From the NCBI RefSeq assembly GCF_034262375.1, contig NZ_CP139558.1:310001-374000 (forward strand): DNA of 64,000 nucleotides, written 5' to 3'. The stretch is from Mucilaginibacter sabulilitoris (GTDB taxonomy: Bacteria; Bacteroidota; Bacteroidia; Sphingobacteriales; Sphingobacteriaceae). Below the pieces are notes generated by a model, which was not told where the DNA came from, made no database searches, and worked only from the letters and a program-made list of their open reading frames with translations. The position numbers and the translations under genes were made by a program. Shown here in pieces: positions 25,215-33,738 of this stretch. The number at the start of each line of letters is the position of its first letter. Positions within the stretch are counted from its first letter, which is position 1.

Positions 25215-27663
25215 AATTAGCTCCCAGATTTATTAAATCAGCAAATACACCTGCGGCGGTAACCTCGGCACCTGCACCGGGGCCTTTTACCACCAGCGGG
25301 CGTTCCTTGTACCTGTCGGTTGTAAAGGAAATGATGTTATCACTGCCTGATAGCATATAAAAAGGGTGGTTTTCATCAACCATTTGCAGGGTGATGGATA
25401 CTTTACCATCTTCAAGCTTACCAATGTAACGGAGTACCTTACCGCCTTTTTCGGCCTCGTCTTTTAACCGGGCAAAATGCGCGTCTTCGGTTTTTAGCGT
25501 GTCATAAAAATCCTCAACGGATTTAGCTTCCAGGCTGGCTTTAGGCAATACGCTTTCAATTTCAACATCTGCCTCTTCCATCGCATAACCGGCATCGCGG
25601 GCAAGGATGAGCATTTTACGCATAAAGTCTTTCCCACTCAAGTCATCGCGCGGATCAGGTTCAGTATAGCCCTTTTCCTGTGCTTCTTTTACCACATCAT
25701 GAAAGTTGGCATCGCCCTTAAAGTTATTAAAGATGAATGATATAGTACCCGACAGGATAGCCTCAATACGCTGAACCCTGTCGCCGCTATTCATCAGATT
25801 TTTAAGGGTATTAATGATTGGCAAACCTGCACCCACGTTGGTTTCATAAAAGAAATCAACACCATGACGGCGCGCGGTATCGCGGAATGTTTTGTATTGC
25901 TTATAACTTGCAGAGTTACCTATTTTATTACAAGTGATAACCGAGATATTGGCTTTAAAAACCTTCTCATAAAAATCAACCGGAACAGGGCTGGCGGTAT
26001 TATCAATAAACACGCAATTAGGCAGGTTCATTTCCTTCATCCTGTCTATAAACATCTGCAGATCGGCAGTGTGCGGCGAGGCCAGCAGATCGTCCTGCCA
26101 GGTATCTAAAGATATACCATCGCTGTTGAAGGTCATTTTACGGGTGTTACTGATGCCTGCAATTTTTACCTGTATGCCGTTATTGTCCTTTAAATATTCA
26201 GTATGGGCCTTTAACTGGTTAAACAATGTTTTACCGATGTTGCCGGTACCCAGGCAAAACGCGTGCAGGGTTTTGGTAAGCTGCACAAAAAAAGCGTCAT
26301 GAACGGCATTGAGCGCCTTTGACAGGTCATTGGCCGAGATGATAACCGAAATATTATATTCTGACGAGCCCTGCGCTATCGCTCTTACGTTAACTCCGTT
26401 ACGGCCCAATGCATGAAACAACTTGCCCGACATGCCCGGCGTTTGCTTCATGTTCTCGCCCACTACGGCTAAGATGGCCAGGTTTTTTTCGATAACTAAG
26501 TGCTCCAGCTTTTTGGCCAACAGCTCCAGCTCAAACTCCTGTTCAATTACCCGTTTGGCCCTTTCGGTATCCTGCGGCTGTACCGCAAAGGTAATGCTAT
26601 GCTCTGATGACGATTGCGTAATGAGTATAATGTTGATCTGCTCCCTTGCCAGTAACGAGAACAGACGGCCGCTAAAGCCCGATTTACCAACCATACCGCT
26701 GCCTTCGAGGTTAAGGATACTGATATTATTGATTGAGGATATACCTTTAATGGGCAGGCTTGATGCCTTGCAATCATGGCGGATCACCGTGCCTTCAAAT
26801 TCAGGCTCAAAAGTATTTTTGATAACGATAGGGATCTTTTTCAGGAAAGCCGGGATCATGGTTGGCGGATAGATCACCTTGGCGCCGAAGTAAGAAAGTT
26901 CCATAGCCTCAGTATAGGTAAGCTCGGTTAGCGAGAATGCCTTTTTCACCATACGCGGATCAGCGGTCATCATACCGTTAACATCTGTCCATATCTGAAT
27001 TTCTTTGGCATTAAGTGCCGCGCCGAATATAGCCGCAGTATAATCGCTGCCACCGCGGCCAAGCGTAGTGATCTGCCCGGCATCGTTACCGGCAATATAG
27101 CCGGTCACAATCAGCATTTTATCTTTATTGGCCTCATGCAGGTTACGTATCAGCATCTCGGTCAATTCGGTATTAACCTTGGCATTACCAAAAGCGCTGT
27201 CGGTTCTTATCACTTCCGATGCATCAACAAAAAGCACATCCTTAAAATGCTGAGCGGCAATTTTGCTCACCATAATGGTTGAGCAGCGCTCGCCATAGCT
27301 TAGCACCTGGTCGCGTGTTTTGGGGGTAAGCTCCCTGAGGGTAAGTACGCCCTGCAACAATTCTTCTAACTGGTTAAAGTGGATTTTTAAACGGGTAAAG
27401 GCCGGGTTTTGATTTTGTACATCGAGCAGGCTTTTCACCACGTCAAAATGGCGTTTCTCCAGCTCGGCCAGTGCCGCGGTAAATTCCTTGCCGTTTGCAG
27501 CGTCCTCGGCCATTGATGCCAGCAGGTTGGTTACCCCGCCCATGGCAGATAACACAACTACCGGTTTTCCCTGATTTTTTATTTCATCGCTCAGGATGTT
27601 TAAAAGAGTTTGGATGCTTGCAACTGATCCTACGGATGTACCGCCAAATTTTAGAACTTTCAT
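25213..27663 (-). CDS. thrA: Bifunctional aspartate kinase / homoserine dehydrogenase I
   Basis: 816-residue fusion catalysing the first and third steps from aspartate to threonine and methionine. Aspartokinase domain (1-290) starts MKVLKFGGTSVGS and has the catalytic loop GRGGSDYTAAIFGAAL. Two ACT-type regulatory segments (about 310-455) suggest threonine feedback inhibition. The homoserine dehydrogenase domain (about 463-816) has the NAD(P) fold AFCLGTGNIGKTLFNQL and the NVGAGLPIINTL motif with the catalytic Lys in LSGKDFMRKMLIL. First structural gene of the thr operon; its mRNA carries an attenuator leader (27792-27946). Confidence 0.96.
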   Translation of the reverse strand: MKVLKFGGTSVGSVASIQTLLNILSDEIKNQGKPVVVLSAMGGVTNLLASMAEDAANGKEFTAALAELEKRHFDVVKSLLDVQNQNPAFTRLKIHFNQLEELLQGVLTLRELTPKTRDQVLSYGERCSTIMVSKIAAQHFKDVLFVDASEVIRTDSAFGNAKVNTELTEMLIRNLHEANKDKMLIVTGYIAGNDAGQITTLGRGGSDYTAAIFGAALNAKEIQIWTDVNGMMTADPRMVKKAFSLTELTYTEAMELSYFGAKVIYPPTMIPAFLKKIPIVIKNTFEPEFEGTVIRHDCKASSLPIKGISSINNISILNLEGSGMVGKSGFSGRLFSLLAREQINIILITQSSSEHSITFAVQPQDTERAKRVIEQEFELELLAKKLEHLVIEKNLAILAVVGENMKQTPGMSGKLFHALGRNGVNVRAIAQGSSEYNISVIISANDLSKALNAVHDAFFVQLTKTLHAFCLGTGNIGKTLFNQLKAHTEYLKDNNGIQVKIAGISNTRKMTFNSDGISLDTWQDDLLASPHTADLQMFIDRMKEMNLPNCVFIDNTASPVPVDFYEKVFKANISVITCNKIGNSASYKQYKTFRDTARRHGVDFFYETNVGAGLPIINTLKNLMNSGDRVQRIEAILSGTISFIFNNFKGDANFHDVVKEAQEKGYTEPDPRDDLSGKDFMRKMLILARDAGYAMEEADVEIESVLPKASLEAKSVEDFYDTLKTEDAHFARLKDEAEKGGKVLRYIGKLEDGKVSITLQMVDENHPFYMLSGSDNIISFTTDRYKERPLVVKGPGAGAEVTAAGVFADLINLGAN

Positions 27664-27700
27664 TTATGGTTTAGTATCAATATTTATATATTTCCCATTT

Positions 27701-27783
27701 GGCCTCACCTAAATCCTCTCCAAGAAGAGGACTTCAATATTTATTTCCAGAACCCTCTCCTTAGGAGGGGGCAGGGTGAGGCC
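27701..27783. repeat. Composite GC-rich inverted repeat between attenuator and thrA
   Basis: GGCCTCACCTAAATCCTCTC at the left and GGGGGCAGGGTGAGGCC at the right, with inner hairpin CCTCTCCAAGAAGAGG. It lies in the thr leader RNA after the terminator and before the thrA start. Confidence 0.6.
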
Positions 27784-27791
27784 ATTTAAAC

Positions 27792-27823
27792 AAAAAGCCT
27801 TCCTCTTTGCGGAGGAAGGCTTT
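27792..27823 (-). terminator. Attenuator terminator of the thr operon leader
   Basis: On the minus strand AAAGCCTTCCTC, a six-base loop and GAGGAAGGCTTT form a perfect 12-bp stem, followed by TTTTT (the last three T of the arm plus two). It begins 37 bases after the stop codon of the Thr/Ile-rich leader ORF and lies 129 bases before thrA. Its 5' arm is also complementary to a 9-nt segment inside the leader ORF. Confidence 0.85.
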
Positions 27824-27860
27824 CATTTGGTTTCTTTTTTTATGTTTTTACACCATACGA

Positions 27861-27926
27861 TTATCTTCCTCCGAGTTTTATGCCGGTGGTAATAATAGAT
27901 GTAATAATGGTGTTGTTAAGTGTCAT
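27861..27926 (-). CDS. thrL: thr operon leader peptide (Thr/Ile-rich, attenuator)
   Basis: 21-codon ORF starting at ATG 27926, too short for ordinary gene calling. The peptide begins MTLNNTIITSIITTG and ends IKLGGR. It has five Thr and five Ile codons, ten of the first sixteen residues, which matches the logic of E. coli ThrL although the sequence is not homologous in detail. Ribosome stalling on charged-tRNA-Thr or -Ile shortage would leave the last four codons (CTC GGA GGA AGA) free to pair with the terminator. The symbol is by function and position, since the peptide has not been described here. Confidence 0.85.
   Translation of the reverse strand: MTLNNTIITSIITTGIKLGGR
27865..27873 (-). 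promoter_or_regulatory. Antiterminator segment of the thr leader
   Basis: On the minus strand this reads CGGAGGAAG, inside the last codons of the leader ORF. It is exactly complementary, 9 of 9, to CTTCCTCCG at 27818-27810 in the terminator 5' arm. Pairing of the two excludes the terminator. A ribosome at the leader stop codon would cover it. Confidence 0.75.
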
Positions 27927-27938
27927 ATTTAATGTCGA

Positions 27939-27969
27939 CAAAGTAAATAGATATTTTTCTAATTCGCAA
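27939..27969 (-). promoter_or_regulatory. Candidate promoter of the thr operon
   Basis: On the minus strand TTG (27969-27967), a 20-base spacer and TTACTTTG (27946-27939) approximate the Bacteroidota consensus, with one mismatch (T for A in the second base of the -7). The start site would lie a few bases before the leader ATG. Confidence 0.5.
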
Positions 27970-28024
27970 GCTAAAAATGTTTTATTTTTTCAATACCTGT
28001 TAACTTTCCTAACTTGCACCTTTT

Positions 28025-28945
28025 ATGCAGGGATTAATCACCAAATCAACCGGAAGCTGGTACCAGGTACAAACACCCGATGGGCAACGTATAGATTGCC
28101 GCATTAAGGGAAAGTTCCGTATAAAGGGCATTACAACAACCAACCCGGTTGCGGTAGGTGATGTGGTTGATTTTGAAATGGAACCCGATAGCGACAACGG
28201 TGTGATCACCAATTTGCAGCAACGTAAAAACTACATTATACGTAAGGCCATTAACCTGAGCAAACAGGCGCAGATCATTGCCGCCAACCTTGACCAGGCG
28301 CTGTTAGTGGTTACGCTGGCATCGCCCCGCACCTCGCTGGGCTTTATTGATCGCTTTCTGGTTACTGCCGAAGCCTATGACATTCCTGCCTGCCTCATTT
28401 TTAATAAACTCGACCTGTTTAGTGATGAAGGGCTGGAGATACTGGCCGACTATAAAGCTATATATGAAGATATCGGTTACCCTTGTTTCGAAGTTTCGGC
28501 ATTGGAGGGGATTAACATTGATCAGATACAGGAATTGCTGAAAGATAAGGTAACGCTGTTTTCGGGCCACTCGGGGGTGGGTAAATCAAGCCTGATCAAT
28601 GCTTTGTTGCCCAGTTTGGAGCTGCGTACGCACATGGTATCCGAATGGAGCGACAAGGGTATGCACACCACCACCTTTGCCGAAATGTTTGAGTTGCCCC
28701 AAGGCGGGTTCATTATTGATACACCCGGCATCCGCGAGCTGGGCGTTATCGACATAGAAAAACAGGAACTCGGCCATTTCTTCCCCGAAATGCGTTCACG
28801 TATGAACGAATGCCGTTTTAACAATTGCCGCCACATTAACGAGCCGGGCTGCGCCGTACTCGCAGCCCTGGAAGACGGTGAAATTGAACTATCGCGCTAT
28901 GAAAGCTACCTGAGTATTTATAACGGTAATGATACGAGGGCGTAA
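28025..28945 (+). CDS. rsgA: Ribosome small subunit-dependent GTPase A
   Basis: 306-residue circularly permuted GTPase that helps mature the 30S subunit. OB-fold at the N-terminus (1-75, MQGLITKSTGSWYQVQTPDG). The permuted order is visible: G4 NKLD (about 120-123), then G1 GHSGVGKSSLINALL (about 180-194), then G3 DTPGIRELG (about 237). The C-terminal zinc knuckle is CRFNNCRHINEPGC (CxxxxCxHxxxxxC). It is read divergently from the thr operon, whose leader lies about 100 bases upstream, so the two promoters share the gap. Confidence 0.96.
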   Translation: MQGLITKSTGSWYQVQTPDGQRIDCRIKGKFRIKGITTTNPVAVGDVVDFEMEPDSDNGVITNLQQRKNYIIRKAINLSKQAQIIAANLDQALLVVTLASPRTSLGFIDRFLVTAEAYDIPACLIFNKLDLFSDEGLEILADYKAIYEDIGYPCFEVSALEGINIDQIQELLKDKVTLFSGHSGVGKSSLINALLPSLELRTHMVSEWSDKGMHTTTFAEMFELPQGGFIIDTPGIRELGVIDIEKQELGHFFPEMRSRMNECRFNNCRHINEPGCAVLAALEDGEIELSRYESYLSIYNGNDTRA

Positions 28946-29036
28946 GAAGAGCCAAGAGATTAGAATCAAGATTTAAGATAACGCCAACTTATCATTCTGA
29001 ATGGAATGACAAGTGCTTTTTTTGTTGTTGAACTAT

Positions 29037-30233
29037 TTATTCCTTTGCCGCTTCTTGCACCAATACATCAACTATGGCCTGTTTGTTGGGCAAATACTTA
29101 TTGCATAAAAACAAGCCGCCTTTACCTGTGGCCTTATTAAAAAACAGATAGGTACCCACCCCCGGGTCGTCTCCGTCATGACCTATGGTGCCGTTGGTGT
29201 ACAGGTTCCAGAAAATTCCTTTGTTCCGGTAAGTTAAGTTGATGTCTTTAGGCGGATGCTCTTTGCTAAATTGCGGGGTAAACATGGTTTGATATGATGC
29301 TTCGGTCAGGAGTTTTTTATCATGACTGCTGATTGCCATCAGATACCGGCTTAAATCTGCTGCTGAGGTTTTCAATCCGCCGTCGGGGTAGGTAGTAAGA
29401 TCATATAACGGGAACCAGCTTTTTTGATCGAGATACAATTTGGCGTGGTTTTTTAAATTTACATCATGAATATGCCAGCCGGAGTGATCCATCTTTAATG
29501 GCTTCAGGATATATTTCCGGGTAAAATCGGCGTAGGGGAGATGCGATTTAATCTCGATGAGATAGGCTATCAGCGCCGAACCGATATTGCTGTATGATGA
29601 TGTGCCCCCGGCCGGGCCCTGGCCAAAATTTGCTTTGCTGTAATATTTACCTTGTCGCGATAAATAATTGTAAAAGAATTGGGTTAAAGTTGTATCCTTT
29701 AATTTGTCGCCAAACCCCATCTTGTTCAGTACAATTACCGATGTGCTGTCGTACGCCCGCAGCTTCGGGTAAAAACGATAGCTATAATGATAAATTTCCG
29801 GGTTATCAACAATGCCCGAGGAATGATCGGTTAATTGTCTGATAGTTATTTTACCATCCGGGTCGTTTGGGTTAATTACCTTAAAAGGCAGTATCTCATT
29901 AATGTCAGTTTCTAAGGCGAAATACTTTAGTTCAATGGCCTTCATCAACGCCACCGCTATAAAAGTTTTACTTACCGAACCAATGTTTTGAACTGTACCG
30001 GCAGAATAAGGAATATGATTGGCAATATCGGCATAACCAAAACCGTGCTGATACGTTGTTTTATTGGCACCAGTCATGATCACATACATACCGGGCAGGC
30101 TATCCTGCGCAAAGGCCTGTTGCAGTTTGGCGGTAAGGGAATCAGGTTTAGCCCGTGCTTTGGCCTTATTTAAAGCCAAAGCACAGGTAAAGCTAATCAA
30201 AATGGTGTATAAGATAGGTTTGTTGGTTTTCAT
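29037..30233 (-). CDS. Secreted serine hydrolase, beta-lactamase/class C family
   Basis: 398 residues with a signal peptide (about 1-27). The class C beta-lactamase-like active site is complete: Ser86-Val-Ser-Lys89 in IGSVSKTFIAVALM, Tyr-Ser-Asn in SYSNIGSALIAY, and the third motif in IGHDGDDPGVGTYL in place of the usual KTG/HTG. Members are peptidases, esterases or penicillin-binding-like proteins. The gene stands alone and no substrate can be deduced. A second, unrelated-looking member of the family is at 51891. Confidence 0.9.
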   Translation of the reverse strand: MKTNKPILYTILISFTCALALNKAKARAKPDSLTAKLQQAFAQDSLPGMYVIMTGANKTTYQHGFGYADIANHIPYSAGTVQNIGSVSKTFIAVALMKAIELKYFALETDINEILPFKVINPNDPDGKITIRQLTDHSSGIVDNPEIYHYSYRFYPKLRAYDSTSVIVLNKMGFGDKLKDTTLTQFFYNYLSRQGKYYSKANFGQGPAGGTSSYSNIGSALIAYLIEIKSHLPYADFTRKYILKPLKMDHSGWHIHDVNLKNHAKLYLDQKSWFPLYDLTTYPDGGLKTSAADLSRYLMAISSHDKKLLTEASYQTMFTPQFSKEHPPKDINLTYRNKGIFWNLYTNGTIGHDGDDPGVGTYLFFNKATGKGGLFLCNKYLPNKQAIVDVLVQEAAKE

Positions 30234-30311
30234 ATACTATTATACAATAATATATGTAACCCCCTATCCCGCTCAGAAATATTTATCTCCGGACTAAAAA
30301 TTCTATATCAA

Positions 30312-31550
30312 TTATTCGCCCAGGGCTGTTTTAAAATCTTCCAGCAGGTCTTCAATATCTTCGATACCTACCGACAGGCGAATCATGGTTTCAGGGATAC
30401 CCATTTCGGCCCTTCTTTCGGGGCCCAGTTCAAAAAATATGGTTTGAGCAACCGGGATAGCCAGTGTGCGGGTATCGCCAAGGTTACTTGATTTTACAAC
30501 CAGTTTCAGTTTATTTAAAAAGGCAAGGCAATCAACGCTTTCATCAAGCTCAATGCTCATCAGCCCGCCAAATTTTCTGAATAATTTAGCAGCACGCTCA
30601 TGCTGCGGATGGCTTTTAACACCCGGATAAAATACATTTTTTATGAGCGGATGCGATTCAAAATACAGTGCTAACGCCAAAGCATTGTCGCATGAACGTT
30701 CCAGGCGCAGGGCCAGTGTTTCGGCGCCTACAGATATAGAATGAGCAGCCTCTGGCGATAAGGTACCGCCAGAATCCCTCAATCCCTTTTTACGGATTTG
30801 GGTAAGGCCCAACGTTTCGGGCTTAACCTGTTTTTTAAACGTTTCGAATATGTTTGGGTATACCGCCCAGTTAATTAAACCGGTATCGGTAACGCTGCCG
30901 CCCAGTGCGTTGCCGTGACCGCCAATGTATTTGGTTAATGAGTTGATGACCAAACCTGCCTTTACATCAACCGGGTTAAACAGGTAGGGCGAGGTCATGG
31001 TATTATCAACCATATATATAATGCCTTTCTGCGCGCAAAGCTCTCCTATAGCTTCCAGATCGGCTATCTGGGTGGCAGGGTTGGCAATGGTTTCCACAAA
31101 AACCAGGCGGGTATTTCCTTTTATTTCGTTACGTACGTTTTCAACATCGGTAGCATCAACAAAAGTGATGTTTAAACCCATGTCAATGTAGGTTTGGAAT
31201 ATACTGCGGGTATTGCCAAATAAAAATGAGCTGGCAACAACGTGGTCGGTATGTTTAATAAGGGCCATTACCGTAGCGGAAATTGCCGCCATACCTGTTG
31301 AAAAAGCAATGGACGCTAATCCCTTTTCCATCTGTGTTACCTTTTGCTCTAAAGCAGTAATAGTTGGGTTTCCCTGACGTGAGTAGGCATAGCCTTTTTT
31401 CTTGTTCTGAAAAATATCAACCAGGTCCTGTACATCCTCATGCCCGTAAGTTACCGAAGTATGTATGGGTTTATGTAATGAACCGTGCTCTGGTTTACCT
31501 AAACGGTCGGAGTGTAAAATGGTAGTAGTAAAGCCTTTTTTAGTTGTCAT
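30312..31550 (-). CDS. Trans-sulfuration PLP enzyme (cystathionine gamma-synthase / methionine gamma-lyase family)
   Basis: 412-residue Cys/Met-metabolism PLP enzyme. The active-site Tyr of the neighbouring subunit is in YAYSRQGNPTITALEQ. The PLP Lys is in NSLTKYIGGHGNALGG. The substrate-side DNTMTSPYLFNP is present. The N-terminus (TTTILHSDRLGKPEHGSLH) and KKQVKPETLGLTQIRKKGL insert are typical for an O-acetyl-homoserine or cystathionine gamma-synthase-like subgroup in Bacteroidota. The exact reaction (synthase, lyase or sulfhydrylase) cannot be told from sequence by eye. Monocistronic. The cysM-epsC genes at 56553-58289 are the other sulfur amino-acid genes here. Confidence 0.9.
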   Translation of the reverse strand: MTTKKGFTTTILHSDRLGKPEHGSLHKPIHTSVTYGHEDVQDLVDIFQNKKKGYAYSRQGNPTITALEQKVTQMEKGLASIAFSTGMAAISATVMALIKHTDHVVASSFLFGNTRSIFQTYIDMGLNITFVDATDVENVRNEIKGNTRLVFVETIANPATQIADLEAIGELCAQKGIIYMVDNTMTSPYLFNPVDVKAGLVINSLTKYIGGHGNALGGSVTDTGLINWAVYPNIFETFKKQVKPETLGLTQIRKKGLRDSGGTLSPEAAHSISVGAETLALRLERSCDNALALALYFESHPLIKNVFYPGVKSHPQHERAAKLFRKFGGLMSIELDESVDCLAFLNKLKLVVKSSNLGDTRTLAIPVAQTIFFELGPERRAEMGIPETMIRLSVGIEDIEDLLEDFKTALGE

Positions 31551-31560
31551 TGTAAATTAT

Positions 31561-31805
31561 TTTAAAGGCACTAATTCCACGAATGTAACCGAATAGGTGC
31601 GAATTGCTATTTCATTCGTGAAGTTCGGCTTTATCTGAGGCAATTAGTATTTATCTTAATAGCGGTTGCGAACTTAATGAAATAGGTACGAAATAAAAAG
31701 GCACTAATTATATAAATGCACTCTAATTGACACTAACAAGACTAATAAGTTAAAAAGCGTTGGTATTAATTCGTGTAATTCGAAAAAATTCGTGATAATT
31801 AGTGT
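31561..31805. repeat. AT-rich intergenic region with inverted ATTCGTG/ACTAATT motifs
   Basis: Left part carries GGCACTAATTCCACGAATG and right part ATTCGTGTAATTCGAAAAAA then TTCGTGATAATTAGTG, an inverted pairing over about 200 bases, plus two further GGCACTAATT-like copies. No gene is visible. It precedes the dtd-mazG pair. Confidence 0.45.
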
Positions 31806-31817
31806 TTATTAAACTTT

Positions 31818-32276
31818 ATGAGAGCAGTACTACAACGCGTTTCTGAAGCACGCTGCACAGTTGATGATAAAATAACAGGCGAGATCAGGACCGGCTTCCT
31901 GGTTTTATTAGGGATTGAAAACGAAGATGTCGATGACGACCTGAACTGGTTGGCCAATAAAATTGTGAGTATGCGCGTTTTTAGCGACGAGAATGGCCTG
32001 ATGAACAAAGCCCTGGCCGATATTGACGGTGACATCCTGCTTATATCGCAATTTACCCTGTTCGCGCAGACCAAAAAAGGCAACCGCCCCTCATTTATAA
32101 AAGCAGCAAGGCCTGATAAGGCCATACCTATGTACGAGCAGATGATCAAAACACTCGAAAACCTTACCGGCAAAAAAGTGGCAACCGGCATTTTTGGGGC
32201 CGATATGAAGATAAGTCTGGTGAATGATGGTCCGGTCACCATCATGATGAACACTAAGGATAAAGAAAATCATTAA
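31818..32276 (+). CDS. dtd: D-aminoacyl-tRNA deacylase
   Basis: 152-residue proofreading enzyme that hydrolyses D-Tyr and other D-aminoacyl or glycyl-tRNA(Ala). The two catalytic motifs are intact: SQFTLFAQTKKGNRPSF (SQxTL, about 76-92) and NDGPVTIMM (NxGPVT with the Gly-cisPro filter, about 136-144). Length equals the family norm. It is followed nine bases later by the MazG-like gene, so both form a small house-cleaning operon. Confidence 0.96.
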   Translation: MRAVLQRVSEARCTVDDKITGEIRTGFLVLLGIENEDVDDDLNWLANKIVSMRVFSDENGLMNKALADIDGDILLISQFTLFAQTKKGNRPSFIKAARPDKAIPMYEQMIKTLENLTGKKVATGIFGADMKISLVNDGPVTIMMNTKDKENH

Positions 32277-32285
32277 AAAACTTTT

Positions 32286-32612
32286 ATGGAAATTAAAGAA
32301 GCACAGCATCTTGTAGATAAGTGGATAAAAACCACCGGTATCAGGTATTTTAATGAGCTTACCAATACGGCCATTTTGATGGAAGAGGTAGGCGAGGTGG
32401 CCCGCATTATGGCGAGGCAGTATGGTGAGCAATCATTTAAAAAATCGGATACCGAGGTTAACCTGGCCGATGAAATGGCTGACGTGCTTTTTGTGCTGAT
32501 ATGTCTGGCTAACCAAACCGGAATTGACCTCACGGATGCGCTAGAGAAGAATTTGGAAAAGAAAAGCATCCGTGACGCCGACCGGCACCAAAATAATGAG
32601 AAACTGAAATGA
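32286..32612 (+). CDS. MazG-like nucleotide pyrophosphohydrolase
   Basis: 108-residue all-alpha NTP-PPase of the MazG superfamily (short, iMazG/RS21-C6-like). The metal site shows as EEVGEVARIMAR (ExxE, about 36-47) and ADEMADVLFVLICLAN (ExxD, about 64-80). These enzymes cleave non-canonical or modified dNTPs to the monophosphate. Co-transcribed with dtd (9-bp gap). Substrate unknown. Confidence 0.88.
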   Translation: MEIKEAQHLVDKWIKTTGIRYFNELTNTAILMEEVGEVARIMARQYGEQSFKKSDTEVNLADEMADVLFVLICLANQTGIDLTDALEKNLEKKSIRDADRHQNNEKLK

Positions 32613-32732
32613 TGCTTTATTGAAATTATATTTTAAATAAAACTATTATGCAAAATATAATTCTGTAAAATTTAAAATAAACACAATTTAATAAGGCAAA
32701 GTTCGTTTATACTATAATTAATTAGCCTTATT

Positions 32733-33620
32733 ATGAAAACTTATCTTATCTCCGTTTCGCTGCTGCTGGTTTTGTCGGGCTGCGGACATAAACCTACCGT
32801 AGAAAAGGAAACAGTGGCAGCGGTCTCGTTTGCTCCGCCCCCTGTAAAAGCCGACAATGAATTGTATGACCAGGCAGCAACAGCTGAGGGCAATGCAATA
32901 GCTAAGCCATCTGGCGATGCGGATGTGAAAGTTGTTGATGATGCCATTCGCGACACCTCAAAGAAGATCATCAAAAATGGCTCTATCGAATTTGAAACCG
33001 CTAACGTTAACGCCATCCGTAAAAGGATCCTGCATTCACTTAAAAAATACGGTGGCTATGTTGATGAGGATAATCAGTCGACCAACAGCGATGCCAACCG
33101 AAAAGAGTATAATTTAAAGATAAGCATCCCGGCTAAGTACTTTGATTTCCTGATTGATTCCGTTTCAGCATCGGCTGATAAGATCAATAGTAAAAACATT
33201 TCCATAACCGATGTTACTACCCGTTATATCGACATAAAAACCCGGCTGGCTAACAAAAAGATCCTGGAAAACCGGTATCTCGAATTGCTCAAAAGAGGAA
33301 CAAAGATCTCGGATCTGCTGGAAATTGAGAATAAACTCACCGAAATCCGCAGCGATATCGAATCGACCCAGGGGCAACTTAATTATCTGAATAAACAAGT
33401 TGCCTATAGTTCACTGGATATTACTTTTTACACCCAACATGTTGAAAAAACCGATAAGGGAACAGGTCCTGGCTACAAATTTAAAACAGCCATGGTTAGC
33501 GGCTGGGATTTCCTGCAAAATCTGTTCTTCGGAATCATCGCAATATGGCCGGTTATCCTGATCATTGTCCTTATTTACTGGATAATTAAAAATTGGAGAA
33601 AGAGGAGAAGAGCGAAGTAA
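32733..33620 (+). CDS. DUF4349 lipoprotein with C-terminal membrane anchor
   Basis: 295 residues with a lipoprotein signal (lipobox VLSGCG, Cys17), a Pro/Ala-rich linker, then the DUF4349 core: IIKNGSIEFETANVNAIRKR, RKEYNLKISIPAKYFDFLID, VTTRYIDIKTRLANKKILE, and a coiled-coil stretch (ISDLLEIENKLTEIRSDIE, about 200-225) before a C-terminal helix (WPVILIIVLIYWIIKNWRKR) that spans the membrane. No enzymatic motif. Proteins of this type are envelope-associated with no known function. Stands alone on the plus strand. Confidence 0.85.
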   Translation: MKTYLISVSLLLVLSGCGHKPTVEKETVAAVSFAPPPVKADNELYDQAATAEGNAIAKPSGDADVKVVDDAIRDTSKKIIKNGSIEFETANVNAIRKRILHSLKKYGGYVDEDNQSTNSDANRKEYNLKISIPAKYFDFLIDSVSASADKINSKNISITDVTTRYIDIKTRLANKKILENRYLELLKRGTKISDLLEIENKLTEIRSDIESTQGQLNYLNKQVAYSSLDITFYTQHVEKTDKGTGPGYKFKTAMVSGWDFLQNLFFGIIAIWPVILIIVLIYWIIKNWRKRRRAK

Positions 33621-33628
33621 AACGCTAT

Positions 33629-33700
33629 ATGTCATTGCGAGGAGGAACGACGAAGCAATCGCGAACTATGGAGATTGCCACGCTACGCTCGCAATGACAT
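33629..33700. repeat. Dispersed imperfect palindrome, GTCATTGCGAG family
   Basis: ATGTCATTGCGAGGAGGAAC at the left and CTCGCAATGACAT at the right, with GAAGCAATCGCG and GAGATTGCCACGC inside. Sister of the element at 411. It sits in the convergent gap of the DUF4349 and comB genes. Confidence 0.7.
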
Positions 33701-33738
33701 ATTCAATGTATATTTATTTATTAAAAGCAGAACCTTAC

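Noticed and set aside
30234..31817. SAM or methionine riboswitch before the trans-sulfuration gene
   Set aside because: I searched the gap for the conserved cores by eye and found none; only AT-rich inverted motifs are present.
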